Part shown: positions 6,867 through 14,238 of the stretch, in pieces
Layout of the letters: each line of letters opens with the position of its first letter
Position numbering within the stretch: position 1 is the stretch's first letter
Assembly: GCA_964400125.1 (NCBI GenBank)
Contig: CAYNSR010000025.1
Coordinates: forward strand, 1 to 22,365
Source of the DNA: Micavibrio sp964400125
GTDB lineage: Bacteria > Pseudomonadota > Alphaproteobacteria > Micavibrionales > Micavibrionaceae
DNA length: 22,365 nucleotides
Direction: 5' to 3'
Notes under the pieces: model-generated
Seen by the model: only the letters and a program-made list of their open reading frames with translations
What the model was told of the DNA's origin: nothing
Databases searched by the model: none
Translations under genes and position numbers: made by a program

Positions 6867-7424
6867 ATGAGATTTTTTTCGAACATTATCTTCTGGCTTC
6901 GTCGTAAGGAGGGATCGGTCGCGGTCGAGTTCGCGCTGGTGTCCATCCCTTTCATTTATACAACGATTGCAATTATCGAATTATCCCTGTTTTTCGCGGC
7001 CTCAAATATGCTTGAGGCTGGAGTCAATACAAGTTCACGCTTGATTCGTACCGGCCAATTGCAACAATCCGGCAGCCCCGATCCGGAAGCGTTGTTTCGA
7101 GAAAACATTTGTGAACAACTGTTCATCCTGATTGAGTGCGATAACGTTCAGATTGAAGTTGTGGCCATGCCCGGAGATTCGTTCAGCGAGATTGAGGATT
7201 ATCAGCCGGAATATGATGAAAACGGGGTTCTTGTGCCCCGGGAGTTTGATGCCGGGGGGTCAGATGACGTCGTTATGATTAGAGCTTACTACAGATACCA
7301 ACTTATGACCCCGATTTTCGCGCAAATTTTCTCGAAAGAGCCTGATAATTCCGTTTCGATGATGTCAACGGTCATTCTCCAGAGTGAGCCTTATGAATTC
7401 GGTAATCAGGAGGAAGAAATATAA
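6867..7424 (+). CDS. TadE-like minor pseudopilin (185 aa)
   Basis: The ATG at 6867 lies after GAAGGG; the frame extends up to 6780, but those residues do not fit the family. Residues about 14-43 carry the TadE-type N-terminal segment, EGSVAVEFALVSIPFIYTTI followed by more hydrophobic residues, with the Gly-x3-6-Glu arrangement around the prepilin-peptidase-like site and a single membrane helix. The rest is an extracytoplasmic domain with two cysteines (ENICEQLFILIECD) and acidic residues. TadE proteins are processed by the Tad prepilin peptidase and are needed for Flp pilus assembly. The stop shares one base with the next start (TAATG). Which of tadE/tadF this corresponds to cannot be decided here. 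Confidence 0.85.
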   Translation: MRFFSNIIFWLRRKEGSVAVEFALVSIPFIYTTIAIIELSLFFAASNMLEAGVNTSSRLIRTGQLQQSGSPDPEALFRENICEQLFILIECDNVQIEVVAMPGDSFSEIEDYQPEYDENGVLVPREFDAGGSDDVVMIRAYYRYQLMTPIFAQIFSKEPDNSVSMMSTVILQSEPYEFGNQEEEI

Positions 7425-7954
7425 TGTTTCTGGCTTTGATTCAGAAGTGGATTCATAAAAAAGACGGTGTTGCGCTGATGGAAACGGCAATGCTGTACCC
7501 AACTTTGCTGGTGATGATTTTCGGTGTTTATGATGTTGGCCATGCTATTACTGTCAATCACAAAATGATTACGGCATCGCAGATGATGGCCGATCTTATA
7601 ACCCGGCAGAAAGCTGTTTCTGCCGCGGAGATAAACGAAGCTGTTGAATCAGCAAGGCTTGCGATGATTCCTTACGCATCGGGCGTAGATGATTTTGGTG
7701 TTGATATTATCAGTGTCGAATTCGATGAAGATGACGATCCTGTACAGTTGTGGCGGGAGACGCGGAATATGGCGGCGCAGGGCAATTTGCTCGAACGAAC
7801 GACCGGGTTGGGAACAGTTGGAGAGGGTGTGGTTGCTGTTACGGTAACCTATCGCTACAGGCCGACATTTGGTTATGTCCTTATTAATGAATATCTCATG
7901 AGCGAAACAGCTTTTGCTCGCGGGCGCAAGAGCGCGACGGTTACACAGGAATAG
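7424..7954 (+). CDS. Second TadE-like minor pseudopilin (176 aa)
   Basis: It begins in a one-base overlap with the previous stop and has AGGAGG at 7408-7413, ten bases before the ATG, so translation is coupled but also independently primed. Residues about 13-40 are the TadE-type segment: DGVALMETAMLYPTLLVMIFGVYDVG, with Glu in the expected place after the Gly. The remainder is a periplasmic domain with an acidic loop (EFDEDDDP) and the common ending of the family (AVTVTYRYRP, then a C-terminal strand). It differs from its upstream neighbour in sequence outside the helix, so this is a heterologous pair rather than a recent duplication. Expected to be cleaved by CpaA and to act in pilus assembly. 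Confidence 0.85.
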   Translation: MFLALIQKWIHKKDGVALMETAMLYPTLLVMIFGVYDVGHAITVNHKMITASQMMADLITRQKAVSAAEINEAVESARLAMIPYASGVDDFGVDIISVEFDEDDDPVQLWRETRNMAAQGNLLERTTGLGTVGEGVVAVTVTYRYRPTFGYVLINEYLMSETAFARGRKSATVTQE

Positions 7955-7975
7955 AAAGATAAGGCGGAGGGCATA

Positions 7976-9604
7976 ATGGCCAAATGGAATTTACGGAAAG
8001 TTTTACGCAACTGGAAAAAATCGCGATCAGGTGCCGTTGCGGTTTATATGGCGATATTGCTCCCGGTTCTGATCGGGGCGATAGGGATGTCGATCGATCT
8101 GGCGCAGTCTTACTTGATTCGGGAGCGGTTGTCGCGGGCACTGGATGCTGCGGCATTGGCGGTTGCGGGATCTTCGGCTCTTGAGACGGAAGCCGAAATG
8201 CTGGCGCGGGTGAATCAGTTTATGGATGCAAATTATCCGGAAGAGAAAATCGGCGTTGCCTACGATATTGACATTCACGTTGAAGGGGACGATGTCAGGG
8301 TTTCTGCGGCAGCGGATTACAATACCTTCTTCATTCATATTCTGGGTCATGATAGGGTCACGGTTCGTTCCAGCTCTACAGTGCGCAAGCAGATTAAGGG
8401 GCTTGAGGTGGTTCTTGTTCTGGACAATACGGGGTCCATGGGGGCGTCCAATATGGCTGCCTTGAGGGAGGCATCCACGAATTTTGTTGAAATCCTGTTC
8501 AGCAGGGCGGCGCATGAGGAAGATATCAAAATCGGCATTGTCCCTTATAGCAGCTCTGTTCGTGTAGGACGTTACGGTCTTGGAGAATTTCCTGACGGGA
8601 CACCGGGATACGGAGATCCGTTTATCATTCTGCCAGATGGAGTCTCCTATACCGACAACCATAGCGACAGCAACAACTGGAACGGTTGTATCGTAGAACA
8701 CAATGAAAATAATTATGACGCAGATGCAACGCATGTTGCAAATAGCAAGGGGCAATTATGGACAACAAGTGCGGGCGGCACATGTACCAGTACGGCAGAT
8801 TGCCGTGGACACGGGTGGGATCCGGCCAGCAACACGAATGATGCATACCCGGAGGGTACGGCTCTTCCTTATCCTAATCAGGGGTTGGACGACTACCCCG
8901 GCCCCTTCGAGATTTACATGTATGGCAGGATCATTGATCAGAATGATCGTTGCAGCAGCTACTCGGGATATGCAACATCCCGGTGCAGCTCTTGCTACTC
9001 TGCCAGCCATCCAACGTCAAGCTTGAGAAACAAATGCAACACGCGGCATTGTTTCTGCTGGGCCAGTACGCCGAATATTTATTGCCCATGGGCTAACGTC
9101 GTGCCGTTGAGCAGTGACGAAGATCAGCTGCTGGCCGGAATTGCAGCCATGCAGCATGAGGGCGCAACCCTTTCCAATATCGGAATGTTGTGGGGCATGC
9201 GTCTTTTGTCGCCAGACCCTCCATTCACGGAGGGCGTTGCATGGGGTGATGAAGAGTGGAATAAGGCAATCGTCATGATGACAGACGGACAGATGAGCAT
9301 CGACAATGCTCATGCGACGGCTTACTGGGCGGCAACGCGTTACAGTGGCAGTATCAGCAATGCCCTTCTGGAGGAGCGTCTGATGGAAGTGTGCGATTAC
9401 CTGAAGGCACCGGGGCGCGATGTTATCATTTATACGGTGACATTCGATCATGCCACAGCCAATATCAGCGATGAGACAAAAGCGATTTACAGAGATTGCG
9501 CAACATCACCCTCACATTATTACGATGCGCCGACACAGGAAGAGTTGCTTTCCGTCTTTACCCGTATCAGCGGGGCGCTAGCCAATCTGCATATCCGTGA
9601 ATAG
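7976..9604 (+). CDS. tadG: TadG-like pilus protein with vWA domain and Cys-rich insert
   Basis: The ATG follows GGCGGAGGG. Residues about 18-48 are the TadG N-terminal helix (GAVAVYMAILLPVLIGAIG), and the next section (QSYLIRERLSRALDAAALA) is typical of Tad/vWA pilus proteins. A von Willebrand A domain starts at about 145, with the metal-site motif DNTGSM (Asp150, Ser154) and the later Asp in MMTDGQMS (Asp437). The two halves are separated by a long insert that includes the family's WNGC-type motif and ten cysteines within about 140 residues, several in a tight cluster (RCSSC, CFCW, YCPW). The C-terminus has the usual YDAPTQEELLSVF ending. 542 aa fits TadG-like proteins of alphaproteobacteria. 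Likely envelope-anchored, with a role in pilus anchoring or adhesion. It ends the operon, 30 bp before a terminator. Confidence 0.88.
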   Translation: MAKWNLRKVLRNWKKSRSGAVAVYMAILLPVLIGAIGMSIDLAQSYLIRERLSRALDAAALAVAGSSALETEAEMLARVNQFMDANYPEEKIGVAYDIDIHVEGDDVRVSAAADYNTFFIHILGHDRVTVRSSSTVRKQIKGLEVVLVLDNTGSMGASNMAALREASTNFVEILFSRAAHEEDIKIGIVPYSSSVRVGRYGLGEFPDGTPGYGDPFIILPDGVSYTDNHSDSNNWNGCIVEHNENNYDADATHVANSKGQLWTTSAGGTCTSTADCRGHGWDPASNTNDAYPEGTALPYPNQGLDDYPGPFEIYMYGRIIDQNDRCSSYSGYATSRCSSCYSASHPTSSLRNKCNTRHCFCWASTPNIYCPWANVVPLSSDEDQLLAGIAAMQHEGATLSNIGMLWGMRLLSPDPPFTEGVAWGDEEWNKAIVMMTDGQMSIDNAHATAYWAATRYSGSISNALLEERLMEVCDYLKAPGRDVIIYTVTFDHATANISDETKAIYRDCATSPSHYYDAPTQEELLSVFTRISGALANLHIRE

Positions 9605-9634
9605 GGAAGAGTAGGCGGTAATAGAAAACCAGAG

Positions 9635-9667
9635 AACATCCGGCTTTTCACTGCTGGATGTTTTTTT
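9635..9667 (+). terminator. Rho-independent terminator after tadG
   Basis: AACATCCGGC (9635-9644) pairs with GCTGGATGTT (9653-9662) in a ten-base stem with one G-U pair and an eight-base loop, followed by seven T (9661-9667). It separates the TadE/TadG operon from the pilin promoter region. Confidence 0.9.
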
Positions 9668-9980
9668 ACGATTGACGGTGTGGCACTTCAACTATTGAAA
9701 CAAAGAATAACAATAATGTTATTGAGTGGTGATAGAAGAAAAAGGGGGGATAGTTAAAATTTTATGCAAAGATAGAACAAAGGTTATCTTTCTTTACTTG
9801 TTTGTGCAGTATATTTATTCTGAAAATATGATGATGTCTTGGTTTTTTTAACTTCTCTTTAAAATGATCGCGTGTACTCTGGTAGATGTGGTTAGGGTTT
9901 CAAAGGAGTGCTGCAATGGCATTTTGATGAAATCGGGGTAACCAAGCTGGAAACCAAGAATAGCGAAGGAGTTAAATACC
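9668..9980 (+). promoter_or_regulatory. Long AT-rich control and leader region of flp
   Basis: About 310 bases without a gene, clearly AT-richer than the surrounding genes. It holds a weak promoter candidate TTTACT (9793-9798) / TATTCT (9816-9821) with 17-bp spacing, the CtrA-type site (9848-9862) and a possible -10 TACTCT (9875-9880) downstream of it. Two ribosome sites of the form AAGGAG occur in the leader: 9903-9908, opening a three-codon frame, and 9966-9971, serving flp. Confidence 0.6.
9848..9862 (+). promoter_or_regulatory. CtrA-type site TTAA-N7-TTAA upstream of flp
   Basis: TTAA (9848-9851), seven bases, TTAA (9859-9862). This exact arrangement is the binding consensus of the alphaproteobacterial cell-cycle regulator CtrA, which activates pilA in Caulobacter. 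It lies 118 bases before the pilin start, and TACTCT (9875-9880) is placed as a -10 would be if the site covers the -35. AT-rich surroundings raise the chance of a random match. Confidence 0.55.
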
Positions 9981-10193
9981 ATGTTGCTGCAACTTTTGGC
10001 CTGCATTCAGGCCTACAAACAAGACATTAAAGGTGCCACGGCCATTGAATACGGTCTGATCGCGGGCGGGATTTCCCTGGCGATTGTGACGGCTGTGTTC
10101 CTGTTCGGGGAAAGCCTGAGCGGTCTGTTCGATACGATTGCCGAAAAAATGGGCCTTGCCGCCGAACAGGCGCAAGAGGCTGCAGAAGAATAG
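9981..10193 (+). CDS. flp: Flp-family major pilin prepilin (70 aa)
   Basis: Structural subunit of the Tad (type IVc) pilus. The ATG has AAGGAG nine bases before it. Residues 1-18 are the leader, ending KG; the cleavage site is G|ATAIEYGLIA, with the hallmark Glu at mature position +5 and Tyr at +6. The hydrophobic helix (GLIAGGISLAIVTAVFLFG) follows. The short tail is Ala/Glu-rich (AAEQAQEAAEE), giving a mature pilin of about 52 residues, typical of Flp/PilA in alphaproteobacteria. CpaA, encoded just downstream, is the expected processing peptidase. A strong hairpin 12 bases after the stop probably leaves a short, abundant pilin mRNA. Confidence 0.97.
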   Translation: MLLQLLACIQAYKQDIKGATAIEYGLIAGGISLAIVTAVFLFGESLSGLFDTIAEKMGLAAEQAQEAAEE

Positions 10194-10205
10194 ACTTTCA
10201 ATACG

Positions 10206-10244
10206 AAAGGGCCCACTCTGGTTTCAGGGTGGGCCCTTTGCTTT
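10206..10244 (+). terminator. Terminator/attenuator between flp and cpaA
   Basis: A 15-base stem (10206-10220 with 10225-10239; one G-U pair) closes a four-base loop GTTT. The 3' arm ends in TTT, followed by gcTTTT, a slightly interrupted U tract. It should terminate most transcripts after the pilin gene and allow limited read-through into cpaA and the rest of the cluster. It lies wholly within the 68-bp flp-cpaA gap. Confidence 0.85.
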
Positions 10245-10261
10245 TGACGGACGGAATTTCT

Positions 10262-10825
10262 ATGACGGTCTTGTTTCAGGCCCTTTACGCCGGAGCGGTG
10301 CTGGTGGCGGTGGCGGCGATGCTGGCATCGTGCGCCAGTGATTTTCGGACCATGACGATCCCCAACCGTTACCCCGTGACGATTGCGCTGGCCTTTGTTG
10401 TGGCCTTTGGCGCGTCGTTGGGGTTGGAGCAGTCGCCGTTTGCCGCGTTTTACATGCACAGCATGGCGTTGGGGCTGATGCTGGGGCTGACTTTTATCAT
10501 GTTTGCCGTGAAGGTCTGGGGTGCTGGGGATTCCAAGCTGGCCAGTGCGCTTTCCTTGTGGTTTGGCCTGCAGGGGTTTTCGGTTTTCTTGCTGGTTATG
10601 GCGCTTGGTGGCCTTGCCCTGATCGCGGTGGGGGCGGTTATACGCCGTTTGCCTGACGGGCCGCTGTGGCTGTCGGGGCCGGGGTCGTGGCCGCAAAGGC
10701 TGAAATCCGGGGACCGGGTTTTGCCTTATGGAATCGCCATTGCCGCAGGCGGATTGGCGGCCTTTGCCGAGCGGGGCTATTTCGGTTTTTTCCAGATTGC
10801 GGGTGTGGATATGCCCGGTTTCTGA
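10262..10825 (+). CDS. cpaA: Prepilin peptidase CpaA/TadV
   Basis: A type IV prepilin peptidase (A24 aspartic protease) of the inner membrane that cleaves Flp and TadE-like prepilins. The two catalytic aspartates are visible: Asp27 in CASDFRTMTIPNRY and Asp90 in GAGDSK. At 187 aa it has the short form without the N-terminal methyltransferase domain, as in CpaA. It has about five to six hydrophobic helices. The ATG at 10262 is chosen because an upstream start at 10229 would lie inside the terminator hairpin; the ribosome site (GGACGG) is weak, consistent with lower expression than the pilin. Confidence 0.95.
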   Translation: MTVLFQALYAGAVLVAVAAMLASCASDFRTMTIPNRYPVTIALAFVVAFGASLGLEQSPFAAFYMHSMALGLMLGLTFIMFAVKVWGAGDSKLASALSLWFGLQGFSVFLLVMALGGLALIAVGAVIRRLPDGPLWLSGPGSWPQRLKSGDRVLPYGIAIAAGGLAAFAERGYFGFFQIAGVDMPGF

Positions 10826-10956
10826 TTTGCGCTTTCAACAACGATCAAAAGGGGGTATGATGAGAGTAAGAATTCTTTGAAAGCGGCCCGCCCGGGCTGT
10901 TCTGTATTCCTGATCCGGATCATCCTCCTGCGTCTTCAAACCCCGTGAGGGATTTA

Positions 10957-11886
10957 ATGAACAAGAACGTTCTGATTGCATTTGGCGGTGCCATTCTCAT
11001 AGCCATTCTGGTGGCGGTGATGATGAGTGCCATGCTCAAGGGTGGCAAACAGGAAAAGGTCGCCGAATCGACGACTCCACCTGTCCAGATTTTGGTCGCA
11101 AAAGCGCCGTTGAGTACGGGCGAGGCCCTGTCGACGATGAATGTCGCGTGGAAAACATGGCCTGCGGATATGGCGTTTCCCGACACGATCATCAGGAAAG
11201 GCACGGAAAAACTTTCCGAAGTTGCCAAGGGACGCGCTCTTCGCCCGATCGCCATGGATCAGCCTGTGCTGTCTTCGGCGATCGTCAGCGGGGAAGGCGG
11301 TTTCATGGCGGCGAAACTGAGTCCGGGTATGCGCGCGGCGGCGGTCAATACCAAGGCGATTACGCTGGCTGGCGGGTTCATCAACCCCGGCGATTATGTC
11401 GATGTGGTCCTGACCTATTCGATGCGGATGCGGGCTTCCAGCGATGATGACGCCTTGCAGCAGCAAATGGATCGCGCGATAGGCCTCAACCTCGATCGTT
11501 ATGCTTCGGAAACGGTTTTGCGAAACGTGAAGGTTCTGGGGATCGACCAGCGGGCAGGGTCGGAGCCGCCGAAGGAAACGGGCGGCAAGGAAAAAACTTC
11601 CGCAGCGCCCAAGGTCGGAAAAACCGCCACGCTTGAAGTTGACGAGCAGGGGGCGGAGATTTTGGCGCTGGCGGAGCGGATGGGCGATATTACGCTTGTC
11701 CTGCGCCCGCTTGGCGATGACGACACCGCAGATGACGGCAAGCCGACGATTTCCGATGCGCGTCTGGTCAAGATGAACAAGGAGCTCTATGCCGAACTGT
11801 CCCGGATCGAAGCTGAGGGCAGCTCCCAAAGCAATAATATCCGAATCTATAGCGGTGGCGGGGTTATCAACATCCCAACCCGCTAG
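10957..11886 (+). CDS. cpaB: Flp pilus assembly protein CpaB/RcpC
   Basis: The ATG at 10957 follows GAGGG; a GTG at 10945 is a less likely start. One N-terminal membrane helix (residues about 5-26, VLIAFGGAILIAILVAVMM), then a periplasmic SAF-type domain: VQILVAKAPLSTGEAL through ALRPIAMDQPVLSSAI, followed by the RcpC region AAAVNTKAITLAGGFINPGDYVDVVLT. The later part has a charged linker (about residues 205-225, KETGGKEK) and the conserved ATLEVDEQGAEILALAERMGDITLVLRP. CpaB/RcpC is a periplasmic component of the Tad secretin complex. Length 309 aa is usual. A 131-bp gap without a recognisable gene separates it from cpaA. Confidence 0.95.
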   Translation: MNKNVLIAFGGAILIAILVAVMMSAMLKGGKQEKVAESTTPPVQILVAKAPLSTGEALSTMNVAWKTWPADMAFPDTIIRKGTEKLSEVAKGRALRPIAMDQPVLSSAIVSGEGGFMAAKLSPGMRAAAVNTKAITLAGGFINPGDYVDVVLTYSMRMRASSDDDALQQQMDRAIGLNLDRYASETVLRNVKVLGIDQRAGSEPPKETGGKEKTSAAPKVGKTATLEVDEQGAEILALAERMGDITLVLRPLGDDDTADDGKPTISDARLVKMNKELYAELSRIEAEGSSQSNNIRIYSGGGVINIPTR

Positions 11887-11980
11887 CAGCCGACCCGATT
11901 TTCTTTTTCTTACCATGCCGTGCCGTCCGGTGCGGTTTCCTGAAACAAAGACCCCTGAAACAAGACCGAAGTGTGCCGCG

Positions 11981-13432
11981 ATGAAACGTATGATCGGAAG
12001 TCTGAAATTTTTTCGAATGCTGGTGATCCTTGCGGCGCTTGCATCCGCGGCGATGCCGGTTTTGTACGCCCATGCGGACAAGGCGGATCTGATCGCGGTG
12101 GGGATGGGCACGAAGCTGAAGCGTGATACGCTGGTTAATGTCACGCTGGGCAAGGGTGAAGTGGTCGCCATCAAGGGGGATGTTTCGGATGTTCTGGTGG
12201 CCAATCCGGCCATTGCCGATGTTGTTGCGCTGCAATCCAACAAGCTTTACATCGTTGGTTCGCAGCTTGGCGATACCAATTTGATGGCGCTTGACGCGGA
12301 CGGAAACGTCCTGCAGCGCCTCGATATTCATGTCAAGCTTGATGAGATGGCGATACAGGAATATCTCGGGGAGATGTATCCGGACGAGGATGTGACGGTC
12401 AAGGCGCTGAACGATCAGGTGATCCTGAGCGGTACGGTCTCCAACCCCGGTATCGCCAACCGTATCACCCAGATCGTTACGGCCTATATCGGCGAAATTC
12501 AGGGCAGTCGCGGCACGGCCGACGAGGTGATTGTCAATCTTTTGAACGTCACCGGCGAACAGCAGGTGATGTTAAAGGTCAAAATTCTTGAGGCTTCGAA
12601 GTCGATGATCAAGGAGCTGGGCATTGAATCCGAACTGGAGGTATCCGGCGATCCTCTTGCCCAGATGGGCATTGCCGCCGGCGGTACCGGGACAAACCTG
12701 ACACAGCAATCTTTCGGTTTGGGTGCGTTCCTGTTCGACAACAATGCTTTTGGCCCGTTGGGAATCGTGATGTCGGCGCTGGAACAGGGGAATTTAATTC
12801 AGACTCTGGCAGAACCGAATTTGACGGCGATATCGGGGCAGGAAGCGGGATTTCTGGCCGGAGGTGAGTTCCCAATCCCGAGCGGGCGGGACAGTGATGG
12901 TAACGTTATTATTGAATTCCGCACCTTCGGCGTTTCGCTGAATTTCCGCCCGACGGTGATTTCAGAAAACCGGATCAGTCTGCAACTCAATACGGAAGTT
13001 TCGTCTCTGGCTGAAGATGACAGCGTGACTTTGGCCGGGATCGATGTTCCGGGCCTGAATATCCGCCGGGCATCGACCACGGTCGAAGTGCCGAGCGGCG
13101 GCGGATTGATGATTGGTGGATTGCTGCAATCGAAAACGGTCAAGGGAATGGCGGGACTGCCCGGGATCAAGGAAGTGCCGGTACTCGGCGATCTGATTTC
13201 ATCGCGCAGTTTTATCCGTGATGAAACCGAACTGGTCGTTTTGGTCACCGCCCATCTGGTATCGCCTTATGCGGAAAAATCGGCCTCCAAAGCCCCGGTC
13301 ACGCAAGCGCCGGAGCAGGAGAAAAACAGGCCTCTGGCAGCAGCCTTTGCCGAGAATATTCGCCGTATTTATGGTCGCAAGGCACCGGCCATGCTCGATG
13401 ATAACGGCCATTACGGCTATTTGATAAACTGA
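11981..13432 (+). CDS. cpaC: Tad pilus outer-membrane secretin CpaC/RcpA
   Basis: Forms the outer-membrane channel through which the Flp pilus emerges. The frame is open back into cpaB, but ATG 11981 gives a protein starting with a signal peptide (hydrophobic residues 11-28, cleavage near AHA). The ribosome site is weak. Residues about 53-120 are the pilus-assembly N-terminal domain (TLGKGEVVAIKGDVSDVLVA and on); about 125-190 a BON-like domain (VTVKALNDQVILSGTVSNPG); about 200-435 the secretin core, with VPSGGGLMIGGLL and LPGIKEVPVLGDL, both family hallmarks. The C-terminal tail is variable and basic. 483 aa is a normal length. Works with CpaD and CpaB. Confidence 0.95.
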   Translation: MKRMIGSLKFFRMLVILAALASAAMPVLYAHADKADLIAVGMGTKLKRDTLVNVTLGKGEVVAIKGDVSDVLVANPAIADVVALQSNKLYIVGSQLGDTNLMALDADGNVLQRLDIHVKLDEMAIQEYLGEMYPDEDVTVKALNDQVILSGTVSNPGIANRITQIVTAYIGEIQGSRGTADEVIVNLLNVTGEQQVMLKVKILEASKSMIKELGIESELEVSGDPLAQMGIAAGGTGTNLTQQSFGLGAFLFDNNAFGPLGIVMSALEQGNLIQTLAEPNLTAISGQEAGFLAGGEFPIPSGRDSDGNVIIEFRTFGVSLNFRPTVISENRISLQLNTEVSSLAEDDSVTLAGIDVPGLNIRRASTTVEVPSGGGLMIGGLLQSKTVKGMAGLPGIKEVPVLGDLISSRSFIRDETELVVLVTAHLVSPYAEKSASKAPVTQAPEQEKNRPLAAAFAENIRRIYGRKAPAMLDDNGHYGYLIN

Positions 13433-13448
13433 CCCGGAGAGAAGAAAA

Positions 13449-14099
13449 ATGTCCCTCAAAATCACCTTTGGCAGTTTTCTGGTTGTCTCCGCCCTGTGTC
13501 TGTCGGCGTGCGATTCGATTATCTACAATATTCCCACGGAAGTTTCGACCGACCGGGTCGAGGTGCAGCGGGAAAATGTCGATCTGGAATTCGATACGGC
13601 GGCGCTGTCGGGGCCGGTCTTGCAAAACATGGCGAAAGATTACCGCAATCGCGGGGAATCCGGCATGCTGGTCAGCGTGACTTATGATCCGCATTCTTCC
13701 GTCAATACGGCCCGGCACGCATCGGATACGGCTTCCCGCATCGCGGCGGCGCTGAACCGGCAGGGCGTGCGCAATCTTCAGGTTGAAACATTGCCGGTGG
13801 TGGATTCCGGGGACGGGTCGCGCACCATTGTGTCCTACGCCGGATTGAAGGCTGTGCCGCCGTCTTCGTGCAGTAACACGCTGGACATGGACATGGTGCA
13901 TGATTTGAAACGGCTTGAGGAAATGAGGTTGGGTTGCACCATCGAGACCCATACCGCAAGACAGGTAGCGCGTCCCGCGGATTTGCTGGGTAATGATGTT
14001 ATGGAAAATTCACAGGGCCGCTACTCCGCAAATGCCCTCGAACCCTATATGAGCGGGCAGCCGAACCGTGCTTTATCTGGACAAAATGCGTCCGACTAA
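13449..14099 (+). CDS. cpaD: Pilus assembly lipoprotein CpaD
   Basis: The start has GGAGAGAAG before it, and the stop of cpaC is 16 bp upstream. The N-terminus is a lipoprotein signal with lipobox LSAC (Cys21), so it should be lipidated and placed in the outer membrane, where CpaD helps the secretin. The middle (SGMLVSVTYDPHSSVN; ARHASDTASRIAAALNRQGV) is OmpA-like in pattern, and the C-terminal part shows the CpaD hallmark LGCTIETHTARQVARPADLL. 216 aa is typical. Followed by a 139-bp gap with unusual secondary structure before cpaE. Confidence 0.93.
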   Translation: MSLKITFGSFLVVSALCLSACDSIIYNIPTEVSTDRVEVQRENVDLEFDTAALSGPVLQNMAKDYRNRGESGMLVSVTYDPHSSVNTARHASDTASRIAAALNRQGVRNLQVETLPVVDSGDGSRTIVSYAGLKAVPPSSCSNTLDMDMVHDLKRLEEMRLGCTIETHTARQVARPADLLGNDVMENSQGRYSANALEPYMSGQPNRALSGQNASD

Positions 14100-14113
14100 C
14101 GGCGTTTTGGCTA

Positions 14114-14164
14114 CTCCGGCCGCGCCGGGAAACCGGGATGGCCCGAGGTAACGAATTCGTAACC
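14114..14164 (+). promoter_or_regulatory. Stem-loop and adjoining palindrome in the cpaD-cpaE gap
   Basis: First, an imperfect stem-loop (14114-14147): CTC, GGCC and CCGG arms around a GAAA tetraloop, closed by CCGG, GGCC and GAG, with one C-C mismatch and one 3x3 internal loop. Directly after it lies an 18-bp palindrome, GGTAACGAATTCGTAACC (14147-14164), with a perfect ten-base core and two mismatched positions. TATAAA (14177-14182) follows and could be a -10 whose -35 would overlap the palindrome. No T run follows the stem-loop, so it is not an ordinary terminator. A processing site or regulated internal promoter is possible. Confidence 0.4.
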
Positions 14165-14238
14165 TTATCAGGTAATTATAAAGGAACGGGAATCCTGTTC
14201 CCGCCATCACATTCACCGGATTTTTCTTTGCGTATCTC

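Noticed and set aside
9677..9700. GTGGCAC-like sequence resembling a sigma54 -24 element in the flp leader
   Set aside because: TGGCAC is present but no GC occurs at the required -12 spacing, and no second element fits.
10229..10261. Longer start for cpaA at 10229
   Set aside because: It lies inside the flp terminator hairpin, and the extra residues do not resemble the family.
11789..11980. N-terminal extension of cpaC into cpaB
   Set aside because: The extension overlaps cpaB coding sequence and would bury the signal peptide that begins at 11981.
10954..12243. 429-codon minus-strand open frame over cpaB and cpaC
   Set aside because: Antisense to two clear genes and rich in Arg/His/Ser with no recognisable domain; a G+C-driven shadow.
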